A DNA stretch of 64,000 nucleotides, taken from assembly GCF_030815415.1 (NCBI RefSeq), contig NZ_JAUSWW010000001.1, positions 3,348,001 through 3,412,000 on the forward strand, given 5' to 3'. Of the stretch, positions 10,517 to 19,093 are shown in pieces. Source of the DNA: Streptomyces canus. Lineage in GTDB: Bacteria; Actinomycetota; Actinomycetes; Streptomycetales; Streptomycetaceae. Position 1 is the stretch's first letter. Each line of letters opens with the position of its first letter. Made by a program: the position numbers and the translations under genes. The notes below the pieces were generated by a model that saw only the letters and a program-made list of their open reading frames with translations, had not been told where the DNA came from and searched no databases.

Positions 10517-10604
10517 GGGACCTCCCTGGGCCGACGTCCTTTACAGCGTAAGCCTGACGCCGTTCGTCCGAAGGGTGAGCCTGTGGCCCCGTTCCCGCGG
10601 GGCC

Positions 10605-13600
10605 TCATCCCGCCGTCCGGCCGGTGAGCGGCTCGGCCGGGAACAGCCCCAGCCGGTGTGCCACGGCCGCGGCCTCGCCCCTGCCCGAGACGCCGAGCTT
10701 GGCCAGGATGTTCGAGACATGGACGCTGGCCGTCTTCGGGGAGATGAACAGCTCCTCGGCTATCTGACGGTTGCTGCGGCCGGCGGAGACCAGGCGCAGC
10801 ACGTCGCGTTCCCGGCCGGTGAGGCCGAGGGAATCGGCCGTCGGGGCCTGGGACCGCTTCGGGGCGCGGGCCATGGGGAGGCGGGCGCGCTGGGCGAGCT
10901 GGGTGACGGCGTCGGCCAGGGGACGGGCACCGAGGTGGCGGGCGACGGCGTGGGCGAGGCGCAGCAGCTCCGTGGCGCGGTCGCGTCCGTCCTCGCCGCC
11001 GGTGGCCAGGAGGGCCTCGGCGAGACGGTGGCGGACGCGCGCGAGGTCGTAGGGGCGGTCCAGGCGCTCGAAGGCGGCGGTCACCTCCGACCAGTCGTCG
11101 GGGTCGCTCGCGCCCTCGGCGCGCAGGAGCTCCGCGCGGACCCAGCGTTCGTGGGCCTGCCAGACGGGGACGTTGGTGGCCAGGGGCTTGGCGGCCGTGC
11201 GGATGCGTTCGAGGAGTTCGGCGCGGCCGGGGTCGGCGGCGGGCAGACCGAGGGCGTCGGCCTCCATGGCGGCTGCGGTCCGCAGGAGGGGCCAGGCGTA
11301 GCGCTGGGTGTCGGGCGGGAAGCCGGTGTCCATGGCGCGTTCGAGTTCGGCGCGGGCGTCCAGGAGGCGGCCCTCGCCGGCGGCGACGCCGATGGCGATG
11401 CGGGCGAGGGGGATCTCGTTCTGGGGCGGCCGGTCGTGGTTGCCGAAGTGACTTCGGGAGGCGGCCAGTTGGTGGCGGGACTCGGCCAGGTCTCCGCGGG
11501 CGAGGGCGAGTTCGGCGCGCAGGAGGGCGTGGAAGCCGCGGGGCTTGGCGCTCTGCCCGATGCGTCCGGCGTTGACGGAGGCTTCGGCGGCCTCGTCCCA
11601 GCGGCCCAGGCTGCAGAGGGATTCGGCGAGGTTGCCCCAGGCCCAGGCCTCGCTGTCCGGGAGGCCGAACCGCCGGGTGTAGGCGAGCCCTTCTTCCAGG
11701 ATGGGCACGGCGTCGGCGGAGCGTCCGACGGCTTCGAGGGCGTCCGGCAGGTTCACATAGACGCGGGCCGCGACGGCGGAGAGGCCGTGCTCGACGGTCT
11801 CGCGCTTGACCTCCAGCATCTCGCCTAGTCCCGTCTCGATGTCACCGGCGTGGACCTTGAGGCTGCCGAGGGTGAGCCGGGCGTTCATCTCGATCTCGTG
11901 GACGCCGAGCATGCCTGCGTACTCCACGGCGCGTTCGGCGGCGGAGAAGGCGTCGGGGCCGGGGACGTGCACCATGGACCAGTTGGCGACGCTGGCGAGG
12001 ACCTCGGCGTGCACCTCGGAGGGCGGCAGGCCGCGTACCAGCTCCTGGGCGGTGGCCAGTTCCTGCCAGCCGTCGCCCCGGGACAGCGCCGAGATCAGCC
12101 GGGAGCGCTGTACCCAGAACCAGGCGCTGCGCAGCGGGTCGCCCTCCTCCTCCAGGAGGTGCAGCGCCCGCTTGGTGATCTTCAGGGCGCGTTCCCGTTC
12201 CCCGCAGAGCCGGCCGGCCACGGCGGCCTCGGCCATCAGGTCGAGATAGCGCAGCGGGGTGGTGGCCGGGTCGCAGCCGCAGGCGGGGTAGACCTCGGCG
12301 TAGTCGACGGGTCGCAAGGCGGCCCGTACGTTCTCGGGGGCGGTGTCCCAGAGCTCCATCGCGCGTTCCAGGAGCCGCAGTTGTTCGGAGTAGGCGTGCC
12401 GGCGGCGGGCGGTGACGGAGGCGTCCAGGACGGCGGGCAGGGCCTTGGCCGCGTCGTGGGCGTGGTACCAGTAGCTGGCCAGGCGCATGACGCGGCCGTC
12501 GGCCGGCACGAGCGTCGGGTCGGCCTCCAGGGCCTCGGCGTAGCGGCGGTTGAGGCGGGAGCGCTCGCCGGGCAGCAGGTCGTCGCTGACGGCCTCGCGG
12601 ACCAGGGAGTGGCGGAAGCGGTAGCCGTCGCCGTCGGGTGCGGCGCTGAGGATGTTGGCGTTCACGGCGGCCCGCAGTGCCTCGATGAGGTCGTCCTCGG
12701 CGAGCCCGGCGACGGCGGCGAGCAGCCGGTACTCGACGGTGGAGCCGCCCTCGGCGACGACCCGGGCGACCCGCTGGGTGCTCTCGGGCAGTCCCTCGAC
12801 CCGGACCAGGAGCAGGTCGCGCAGTGAGTCGGTGAGGCCGGCACAGCAGCCCTCGTGGGCGGCGACGGCGAGTTCCTCGACGAAGAAGGCGTTGCCGTCG
12901 GAGCGTTCGAAGATGTCGTCGACGGTGGCCGGGTCGGGTTCGGAGGCGAGGATGCCGGCGATCTGGCGGCCGACCTCGGTGCGGTTGAAGCGGCCGAGTT
13001 CGAGGCGGCGGACGGTGCGCAGCCGGTCGAGTTCGGCGAGCAGGGGGCGCAGCGGGTGGCGGCGGTGGATGTCGTCGGCGCGGTAGGTGGCGAGGACGAC
13101 GAGGCGGCCGGTGCGCAGGGTGCGGAAGAGGTAGGCGAGGAGGTGGCGGGTGGAGGCGTCGGCCCAGTGCAGGTCTTCGAGGGCGACGACGACCGTGCGG
13201 TCGGCGGCGACGCGCTCCAGCACGCGGGCGGTGAGTTCGAAGAGGCGGGCCATGCTCTGCTCGTCGTGGCGTCCCGAGGGGGCTTCGCCCAGTTCGGGCA
13301 GGAGCCGGGCGAGTTCCTCCTCCTGGCCCGCGGCCGCGGCGGCCATCTCGTCCGGCAGTTCGCGGCGCAGAGCGCGCAGGGCGGTGGAGAACGGGGCGAA
13401 GGGCAGCCCGTCGGCGCCGATCTCGACGCAGCCGCCGAGCGCGACGACCGTGCCCTGTCCGCCGGCCGCGGTGGCGAACTCCTCGACGAGCCGGGTCTTG
13501 CCGACTCCGGCCTCGCCGCCGATCAGCAACGCCTGTGGCTCGCCCGCGGCGGCACGGGCGAGCGCCTCGTTCAAGTGGGTCAGTTCATCGGCGCGACCGA

Positions 13601-13787
13601 CGAACACGGGACTGACGGACCTGGTCTCCACGGGCCCGAGCATCGCACGGGGGTCCGACAGCGCGGCACCGGTTTTCGCGGGGAGCGTGCCCGCCGCCTC
13701 CCTCCTGGGGTCCGCCGGCGCCCCGGCGTTCAGGGGGGCGGCCGCCGCCTCGGTCGGCGGGCGGCCGTCCCCCTCCCCCGTGGTCAC
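10605..13787 (-). CDS. Large ATP-binding LuxR-family (LAL) transcriptional regulator
   Basis: This 1060-residue regulator belongs to the MalT/LAL type. After a disordered 55-residue N-terminus, an AAA-type ATPase domain carries Walker A GGEAGVGKT (90-98) and a Walker B-like VVVALEDLHWAD. Long helical repeat (TPR-like) regions follow. The last 70 residues are a LuxR-type DNA-binding domain, LTGRERDVLRLVSAGRSNRQ through KTASVHVSNILAKLGV. The GTG start overlaps the stop of the upstream 61-codon gene by four bases (GTGA), which both fixes the start and implies translational coupling. Inducer and targets are unknown. No pathway genes lie beside it. Confidence 0.94.
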   Translation of the reverse strand: MTTGEGDGRPPTEAAAAPLNAGAPADPRREAAGTLPAKTGAALSDPRAMLGPVETRSVSPVFVGRADELTHLNEALARAAAGEPQALLIGGEAGVGKTRLVEEFATAAGGQGTVVALGGCVEIGADGLPFAPFSTALRALRRELPDEMAAAAAGQEEELARLLPELGEAPSGRHDEQSMARLFELTARVLERVAADRTVVVALEDLHWADASTRHLLAYLFRTLRTGRLVVLATYRADDIHRRHPLRPLLAELDRLRTVRRLELGRFNRTEVGRQIAGILASEPDPATVDDIFERSDGNAFFVEELAVAAHEGCCAGLTDSLRDLLLVRVEGLPESTQRVARVVAEGGSTVEYRLLAAVAGLAEDDLIEALRAAVNANILSAAPDGDGYRFRHSLVREAVSDDLLPGERSRLNRRYAEALEADPTLVPADGRVMRLASYWYHAHDAAKALPAVLDASVTARRRHAYSEQLRLLERAMELWDTAPENVRAALRPVDYAEVYPACGCDPATTPLRYLDLMAEAAVAGRLCGERERALKITKRALHLLEEEGDPLRSAWFWVQRSRLISALSRGDGWQELATAQELVRGLPPSEVHAEVLASVANWSMVHVPGPDAFSAAERAVEYAGMLGVHEIEMNARLTLGSLKVHAGDIETGLGEMLEVKRETVEHGLSAVAARVYVNLPDALEAVGRSADAVPILEEGLAYTRRFGLPDSEAWAWGNLAESLCSLGRWDEAAEASVNAGRIGQSAKPRGFHALLRAELALARGDLAESRHQLAASRSHFGNHDRPPQNEIPLARIAIGVAAGEGRLLDARAELERAMDTGFPPDTQRYAWPLLRTAAAMEADALGLPAADPGRAELLERIRTAAKPLATNVPVWQAHERWVRAELLRAEGASDPDDWSEVTAAFERLDRPYDLARVRHRLAEALLATGGEDGRDRATELLRLAHAVARHLGARPLADAVTQLAQRARLPMARAPKRSQAPTADSLGLTGRERDVLRLVSAGRSNRQIAEELFISPKTASVHVSNILAKLGVSGRGEAAAVAHRLGLFPAEPLTGRTAG

Positions 13788-13969
13788 GCGGTGCGCAGGA
13801 AGCGGAGTCGGCGGGAGAGCCCGGTATGCACCTCGCCCTCGGTCTCGTGGCCGGCTGCCTCGCGGCGGGCGGCGCGGCGTCCGCGGACCGCCTCGCGGGC
13901 CAGCCGCTCCTGCTGGGCCTGACGGCGCAGGTCGGCGGAACGCAGCTGGGAGAGCTCGTACTCGTACAT
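13784..13969 (-). CDS. 61-residue Arg-rich protein coupled to the LAL regulator
   Basis: The ORF begins MYEYELSQLRSADLRRQAQQ and is mostly a highly charged Arg/Gln/Glu helix, followed by a short basic tail ending RRLRFLRTA. A clear AAGGGGA lies just before the ATG. Its TGA overlaps the GTG of the LuxR gene (GTGA), so its translation should feed the large regulator gene. I do not recognise a domain. Small proteins of this look are common in Streptomyces; it could be a cofactor of the regulator or mainly a coupling cistron. Confidence 0.75.
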   Translation of the reverse strand: MYEYELSQLRSADLRRQAQQERLAREAVRGRRAARREAAGHETEGEVHTGLSRRLRFLRTA

Positions 13970-14084
13970 GGTGTCCCCTTGGGAGAGTCGGTTTCGTGCT
14001 TCGCTTTCTGCGATGCCTTTACCTTCGTCTCCAAGGCGGGTCCGCCACATCGGGAGAGTTCCGCATCTTCGGCCACGGTAGGGG

Positions 14085-14132
14085 CCTTAGACGTGCCTAA
14101 GGGGCCTCAGGCGCTGCGTAAGGTGCTTACGC
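14085..14132. promoter_or_regulatory. Cluster of short palindromes upstream of the LAL operon
   Basis: Between the 61-codon gene and the next gene are CCTTAG (14085-14090) facing CTAAGG (14097-14102), and a perfect 7-bp palindrome GCGTAAG-gtg-CTTACGC (14116-14132). Another CTAAG follows at 14138. They lie about 115-165 nt upstream of the 61-codon gene start. They may be an operator for the LAL regulator or another factor. A terminator for the gene ending at 14166 is a less likely reading because no T run follows. Confidence 0.4.
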
Positions 14133-14165
14133 TCGACCTAAGACCCCTTGGTGACCTGCGGTGAT

Positions 14166-14747
14166 TCAGCTCGTGGACGGCAGTCCGAGCAGGACGTCGG
14201 TGTACTTGAGGACGGCCAGGAGCAGGCCGATGACACCGAGCGAGACACCCGCCCAGCCGACCGACTTGATCCACGGGGCCTGCGGCTTGCCGGGCGCCCC
14301 GAAGGCGGGCCGGGCCAGCACGAAGACGCCCACGATCAGCGCGGCGAGCGCGAAGAAGCCGGCCCACAGGGCGGAGGTCTGCCAGGCGTCGCCGTAGACC
14401 TCCTTGACCTGCGTGGCGACGGTCGCGGTCGACGCCGTCTCCAGCTGACCCACGAGGGTCTCGCGGGCGGCGGCGACCGTACCGATCCAGCCACCGGTGA
14501 GGGAGACGAGACCGAGCCCGGCGGACACGACGGCGGCCGCACCCTGGCCGACGCCGGACGGGCCCTCCTTCTCGTCCTCGCCGAGGCCCTCGAGGAGCTC
14601 GGCCTCGTCGCCGTCCTCGGCGTCGTCGACCTCGGTCACCTCGTCGGCGCCCACGGCGTCGCTCTTCGTGACGTCCACCTTCTCCTCGTCGGTCCTGGCC
14701 TCGGGGCCGGTGTCGGCCCCGGTCTCGTCAACAGTCTTGGTTCCCAT
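14166..14747 (-). CDS. Membrane protein of unknown function
   Basis: This protein of about 193 residues starts MGTKTVDETGADTGPEARTD. The first about 65 residues are strongly acidic. Hydrophobic segments follow (GAAAVVSAGLGLVSLTGGWI, SALWAGFFALAALIVGVFVL and VGWAGVSLGVIGLLLAVL), giving three likely membrane helices. A loop with VATQVKEVYGDAWQ lies between the first two. No known family is recognised. The start at ATG 14747 has GAGGT directly before it; a GTG three codons earlier is also possible. It follows the GNAT gene by 35 nt on the same strand and may be cotranscribed with it and the MMPL transporter gene. Confidence 0.85.
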   Translation of the reverse strand: MGTKTVDETGADTGPEARTDEEKVDVTKSDAVGADEVTEVDDAEDGDEAELLEGLGEDEKEGPSGVGQGAAAVVSAGLGLVSLTGGWIGTVAAARETLVGQLETASTATVATQVKEVYGDAWQTSALWAGFFALAALIVGVFVLARPAFGAPGKPQAPWIKSVGWAGVSLGVIGLLLAVLKYTDVLLGLPSTS

Positions 14748-14782
14748 ACCTCGCACCGTACGGACGCAGTCTGAGAGGTTTC

Positions 14783-15355
14783 TTAATGATCGCTGTGAGC
14801 GGCACGCGCGCGTGCCTCACGCCACTCGGGCGCCAGCACCGACCAAACCTCGAGATCGTGCCGCACCCCGCCATAGAGGTGCGCCTGCCGGTGGACGCCG
14901 TCGCGGGTCATCCCCAGCCGCCGGGCGACATTGAGGCTGTTGGTGTTGCCGGCGGCAGCGATCCATTCGACGCGGTGGATGCCGCGCTCCTCGATCACCC
15001 AGTCGATGAGCACCCGCATCGCCCGGGTGATCAGCCCGCGCCCGGTGGCGGCGGGCTCCAGCCAGCAGCCGACCTCGGCGTTGCCCTGAGCGGCGTCGAA
15101 GTTGAGGGTGAGCACTCCGCCGACGAGTTTTCCGTCGAGCCAGATGCCGTGGTAGCCGCCGGTGTCGTCGGCGCGCATCCGGGCGTAGCGCTGGAGCGTC
15201 TCGCGCGCGGACTCCACGTCCACCACGTGGGAGCCGAAGGGGATGAACTCCCCGATGAACTCCCTGCCGCGGTCCAGGTTCGCCAGGAACTCCTCCGCGT
15301 GCCACGGCTCCAGCGGACGCAGTTCGGCGCCGTCACCCAGCGATATCGCGTACAT
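14783..15355 (-). CDS. GNAT family N-acetyltransferase (RimJ/RimL type)
   Basis: This 190-residue acyl-CoA-dependent acetyltransferase starts MYAISLGDGAELRPLEPWHA. The coenzyme A motif region is EPAATGRGLITRAMRVLIDW, with the family helix NTNSLNVARRLGMTRDG after it. The fold resembles the ribosomal-protein Ser/Ala acetyltransferases, but the substrate is unknown. ATG 15355 was chosen over the longer open frame because GAAGGAG stands 11 nt upstream, inside the end of the MMPL gene. The two genes overlap by 23 bp in different frames, so they are probably cotranscribed. Confidence 0.9.
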   Translation of the reverse strand: MYAISLGDGAELRPLEPWHAEEFLANLDRGREFIGEFIPFGSHVVDVESARETLQRYARMRADDTGGYHGIWLDGKLVGGVLTLNFDAAQGNAEVGCWLEPAATGRGLITRAMRVLIDWVIEERGIHRVEWIAAAGNTNSLNVARRLGMTRDGVHRQAHLYGGVRHDLEVWSVLAPEWREARARAAHSDH

Positions 15356-17561
15356 CGATGTCCCGCTCCTTCTCCAGCTCCGCCACGACGCCGTCCAGCC
15401 TCGCATGGGCGGCCCGGCACTCGGGCGGCTCGATGCTGATGCGGGGCATCCGGCGGTCCAGCCAGCCCGGCAGCCACCAGTTGGCGCCGCCCAGCAGATG
15501 CATGAGGGCGGGGACGAGCAGGGTGCGCAGGACGAACGCGTCGAGGGCGACGGCGGCGGCGAGGGCGATGCCGAACATGGCGATCACGCGGTCGCCGCTG
15601 AGGACGAAGGCGAGGAAGACCGAGATCATGATGACCGCGGCGGAGTTGATCACCCGGCTGGTCTCGGCGAGGCCGACGCGGACGGCCCGCCGGTTGTCAC
15701 CGGTCTCCAGCCACTCCTCGTACATCCGGCTGACCAGGAAGACCTGGTAGTCCATGGAGAGCCCGAAGAGGACGGACACCATGATCACCGGCAGGAAGGG
15801 CTCGATCGGTCCCGCCCGGCCGAGGCCCAGGAACTCGCTCCCCCAGCCCCACTGGAAGATCGCGACGACGATCCCGAAGGCGGCGGCGACCGCGGCGACG
15901 TTCATCGCGGCCGCCTTCAGCGGGATGCCGACGGACCTGAAGGCGAGCAGGAGCAGCAGACAGCCCAGGCCGATGACGACGCCGACGAACAGGGGCAGCT
16001 TGCCGACGATCACCTCGGCGAAGTCGTCGTACGACGCCGTCACGCCGCCGACCTGGATGTCGAGCGAGGTGCCGGTCTCGGCGCGCGGCAGCACCTCGGT
16101 GCGCAGCCGGTCGACGAGGTCGCTGGTCTTCTGGGACTGCGGGGACGACTCGGGGACGATCGTGAAGTACCCGGTGTCCCCGCCCGCGTCGTAGGTCACC
16201 GGCGTCGCCGAGGCGACGCCCTCGGTGGTGCGGATGGTGGCGTCGAGGTTGTCGAGGAGGAGCTTGTCCTCGGCGCCGTCGACGTGGGTCACCAGGGTCA
16301 GCGGGCCGTTGACGCCGGGGCCGAAGCCGGCGGCGAGCAGGTCGTAGGCCTGGCGGGTGGTGGACGCCTGCGGGTTGTTGCCCTGGTCGGAGGTGCCGAG
16401 GTGCAGTCCCAGCGTGGGCAGGGCCAGGACGGTCATGACGGCGAGGGCGACCGCGCCGAGCAGCTTGGGGTGGCGTTCGACGAACGCCGACCAGCGCGCG
16501 GCGAGCCCGGTCGGCAGCTCGGGCTGGGGCCCGTGCTGGTCCAGGTGGCGTCGCTCGCGGCGGCTCAGGGCGCGCATGCCGATGAAGGAGAGCAGGGCGG
16601 GCAGCAGGGTGACGGAGGCCGCGACGGTGAGGACGACGGTGAGCGAGGCGGCTATCGCGACGCCGTTGAGGAAGCTGAGCCGGAGGATCAGCATGCCCAG
16701 CAGGGCGATGCAAACCGTGGCACCCGCGAAGACGACGGCCCGTCCGGTGGTCGCGACGGCGTTGGTGATGGACTCGGCGACGCCCAGTCCGCGTTTCAGT
16801 CCGCGCCGGTGCCTGGTCACGATGAACAGGGCGTAGTCGATGCCGACGCCGAGCCCGATCAGCATGCCGAGCATGGGCGCGAAGTCGGCGACGGTCATGG
16901 CGTGCCCGAGCAGCACGATCCCGGCGTAGGCCGTGCCGACGCTGACCAGCGCGGTGGCGATGGGCAGCAGTGAGGCGGCGAGCGAGCCGAAGGCGAGGAA
17001 CAGCACGAGCGCGGCGACGAGCACGCCGACGGCCTCGGCGAGATGTCCGCCCGAGGACTCGGTGAGGGCGATGGCGCTGCCGCCCAGTTCCACCTGGAGC
17101 CCGTCACTGCCTGCCTTCTCGGCGGCGTCGACGACGGCCTGCGCCTGGCCCGCGTCGATGTCCTCGGCCCGGTCCTCGAAGGTGACCGTGGCGTACGCGG
17201 TTCGACCGTTCTCACTGATCTGGGTGGCGCCCTGCTCGTCGTACGGACTGACGACGGCTGCCACTCCGGGCAGATCGGCGATCTCGTCGAGGGTCCGGGT
17301 CATGGTCTGTTCGACGGCGGAGGCACGGACCGTGCCGGACGTGGTGTGCCAGACGACGGTGTCGCTGTCCCCGCCGAGCTGCGGGAAGCCTTCCCGCAGC
17401 AGCTGGGTGGCGCGGCCCGACTCGGTGCCGGGGACCTCGTAGTCGTTCGAGTACGCCGAGCCGGTGGCCACGGCGGCCGCGGTCACCCCGCCGAAGGCGA
17501 GGAGCCACAGCAGAACGGCGACGAGGCGGCGCTGGACACACCAGCGTGCGAGGGCTGCCAC
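15333..17561 (-). CDS. MMPL/RND-family membrane transporter
   Basis: The 742-residue protein has the twelve-helix layout of MMPL transporters: one N-terminal helix, a periplasmic loop of about 150 residues, five helices, a second loop and the last six helices. The two half-repeats each carry the conserved Asp-Tyr pair thought to relay protons (GIDYALFIVTRHRR in the first half, SMDYQVFLVSRMYEEW in the second). Family members export lipids or other hydrophobic compounds across the membrane; the cargo here is unknown. GTG 17561 has GGGAG 9-13 nt upstream. A short CGCAT-n5-ATGCG palindrome at 17637-17651 sits in the promoter region. Confidence 0.95.
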   Translation of the reverse strand: MAALARWCVQRRLVAVLLWLLAFGGVTAAAVATGSAYSNDYEVPGTESGRATQLLREGFPQLGGDSDTVVWHTTSGTVRASAVEQTMTRTLDEIADLPGVAAVVSPYDEQGATQISENGRTAYATVTFEDRAEDIDAGQAQAVVDAAEKAGSDGLQVELGGSAIALTESSGGHLAEAVGVLVAALVLFLAFGSLAASLLPIATALVSVGTAYAGIVLLGHAMTVADFAPMLGMLIGLGVGIDYALFIVTRHRRGLKRGLGVAESITNAVATTGRAVVFAGATVCIALLGMLILRLSFLNGVAIAASLTVVLTVAASVTLLPALLSFIGMRALSRRERRHLDQHGPQPELPTGLAARWSAFVERHPKLLGAVALAVMTVLALPTLGLHLGTSDQGNNPQASTTRQAYDLLAAGFGPGVNGPLTLVTHVDGAEDKLLLDNLDATIRTTEGVASATPVTYDAGGDTGYFTIVPESSPQSQKTSDLVDRLRTEVLPRAETGTSLDIQVGGVTASYDDFAEVIVGKLPLFVGVVIGLGCLLLLLAFRSVGIPLKAAAMNVAAVAAAFGIVVAIFQWGWGSEFLGLGRAGPIEPFLPVIMVSVLFGLSMDYQVFLVSRMYEEWLETGDNRRAVRVGLAETSRVINSAAVIMISVFLAFVLSGDRVIAMFGIALAAAVALDAFVLRTLLVPALMHLLGGANWWLPGWLDRRMPRISIEPPECRAAHARLDGVVAELEKERDIDVRDIAG

Positions 17562-17752
17562 GAAACGTGCTCCCGGGGGGATTTATGGATCTTTGACCGG
17601 GAACAGTCGTCGATGAGATGAACAGCCCGCAAAGAACGCATGAGCAATGCGGAGACCACTCTTGCAGCCAGAAATGATCGTTTACCGCATTCGTGCGTTT
17701 ATTCACAGGAGTGGGAGGCAGATCACAGGACAGTAACGGCCGCTCTGTCACC

Positions 17753-18049
17753 TCAGTCGAACTGGTCGCCCAGCGCCATCACCATCACGCCGACGATCAG
17801 CAGCCACAGCGCCCTGCGGGTGCGTCCCCGGGAGCCCAGCACCGACGCGAGTGCGCAGACCGCGGCCCCGGTGGCGTAGGCCGCCGGGACGAGCGCCGGA
17901 CCGGATCCCGTGAAGCGGAGCGCCGAGGCCGCCATGCCCGCGAGCGTCAGCACCGCCCCGGTGGCAAGAGCCGTCCAGCGGGCCCGCCGCGCGTCCTCGG
18001 CCGGGTCCGCGTACTCCTCCGGTATCTCGGAATCACCGCGTCCGTTCAT
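17753..18049 (-). CDS. Small two- or three-helix membrane protein
   Basis: A 98-residue ORF begins MNGRGDSEIPEEYADPAEDA; the frame is open further upstream, but this ATG begins the natural-looking polar N-terminus. Hydrophobic segments are WTALATGAVLTLAGMAASAL, LVPAAYATGAAVCALASVL and ALWLLIVGVMVMALG. No family is recognised. It lies between the MMPL gene and the divergent methyltransferase gene and is likely monocistronic. The 191 nt between it and the MMPL start hold only a candidate promoter region. Confidence 0.75.
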   Translation of the reverse strand: MNGRGDSEIPEEYADPAEDARRARWTALATGAVLTLAGMAASALRFTGSGPALVPAAYATGAAVCALASVLGSRGRTRRALWLLIVGVMVMALGDQFD

Positions 18050-18235
18050 GGCGGGCGAGCGTAGCGCGTCCCCCTGAGAAACCGGGTGCCGAACGGCCTC
18101 GCCCCCTGCTACGGTCCCGCCGTCCGCCGTCTCCGGCTTCCCGCCGCCGACCGAAGCAGGTTGATTTTTTGAAGGTCCGACCGAGCTCCTACGCATCTCT
18201 CTTCCCTACGAAGGACTCAAGGAGCCCGTTCACCG

Positions 18236-19045
18236 ATGTCAGACATCACCCCGAGTGCCTCGAGTGAGGACCTCGTCCAGCGGCTGACCCAGAGCCGCTG
18301 TCCGCGCAGCAACGGCTACGACGTCCGCTGGGTCATCGAGAACCAGATGGGCCCGAACGCGCTGTGGCTGCTGGAGTGGCTGGCGCCCGCGCTGGGTCTC
18401 GACCGGCTGCGCCCCGGCGCCCGCGTCCTCGACCTGGGCTGCGGCCGCGCCATGACCTCCGTGTTCCTCGCCAAGGAGTACGACGTTCAGGTCACCGCCG
18501 CCGACCTGTGGGTCAAGGCCGACGAGAACGCCGTACGCGTCGCCGAGGCGGGTGTCGGCGACCGTGTGCTGCCGGTGTACGCCGAGGCGCACGACCTGCC
18601 GTTCGGCGAGGGCACGTTCGACGCGATCGTCTCCGTCGACGCGTATCAGTACTTCGGCACGAACGACCTGTATCTGCCCACGCTGGCGCGGCTGTTGAAG
18701 CCGGGCGGGCGGATCGGGATCGTCGTACCGGCACTTCGGGAGGAACTGGAGGGCGACGACCCTCCGGCGCATCTGAAGGAGTACTGGGAGAAGGACCCCG
18801 GGTTCTGGGCGTTCCACTCCCCCGCCTGGTGGCGGAGGCTGTGGACGCGCAGCGGGGCCGTGACGGTCGAGACTGCCGACTGGCTGGAGGACGGCTGGCG
18901 CGACTGGCTGCTGTGGAGCGAGGTGTGCGCCGAGGAGAGCTCCAGCGAGTTCATGGCGGACATGGCGCGCTGGTCGGTCGACCTGATGCACGCCGACGTC
19001 GAGCATGTGCTCGGTTTCGCGCGGGTCGTGGGACGCCGTAAGTGA
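18236..19045 (+). CDS. Class I SAM-dependent methyltransferase
   Basis: This 269-residue cytoplasmic methyltransferase has SAM motif I VLDLGCGRAMTS at about residues 64-75, motif II region VTAADLWVKADENA, and the post-motif LPFGEGTFDAIVSVDAYQYF and LLKPGGRIGIVVP. The acceptor is unknown. AAGGAG lies 13 nt before the ATG. It is followed at once by a strong inverted repeat shared with the convergent gatB gene, so it is monocistronic. Confidence 0.93.
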   Translation: MSDITPSASSEDLVQRLTQSRCPRSNGYDVRWVIENQMGPNALWLLEWLAPALGLDRLRPGARVLDLGCGRAMTSVFLAKEYDVQVTAADLWVKADENAVRVAEAGVGDRVLPVYAEAHDLPFGEGTFDAIVSVDAYQYFGTNDLYLPTLARLLKPGGRIGIVVPALREELEGDDPPAHLKEYWEKDPGFWAFHSPAWWRRLWTRSGAVTVETADWLEDGWRDWLLWSEVCAEESSSEFMADMARWSVDLMHADVEHVLGFARVVGRRK

Positions 19046-19050
19046 CAGCG

Positions 19051-19079
19051 GGGCCCCGGAGGTCATGCCTCCGGGGCCC
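19051..19079. terminator. Bidirectional terminator hairpin
   Basis: GGGCCCCGGAGG (19051-19062) pairs perfectly with CCTCCGGGGCCC (19068-19079) around a TCATG loop. It lies in the 48-nt gap between the convergent methyltransferase and gatB genes. No T run follows on either side, which is usual for Streptomyces terminators. Confidence 0.85.
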
Positions 19080-19093
19080 TGCCCACGACTGCC

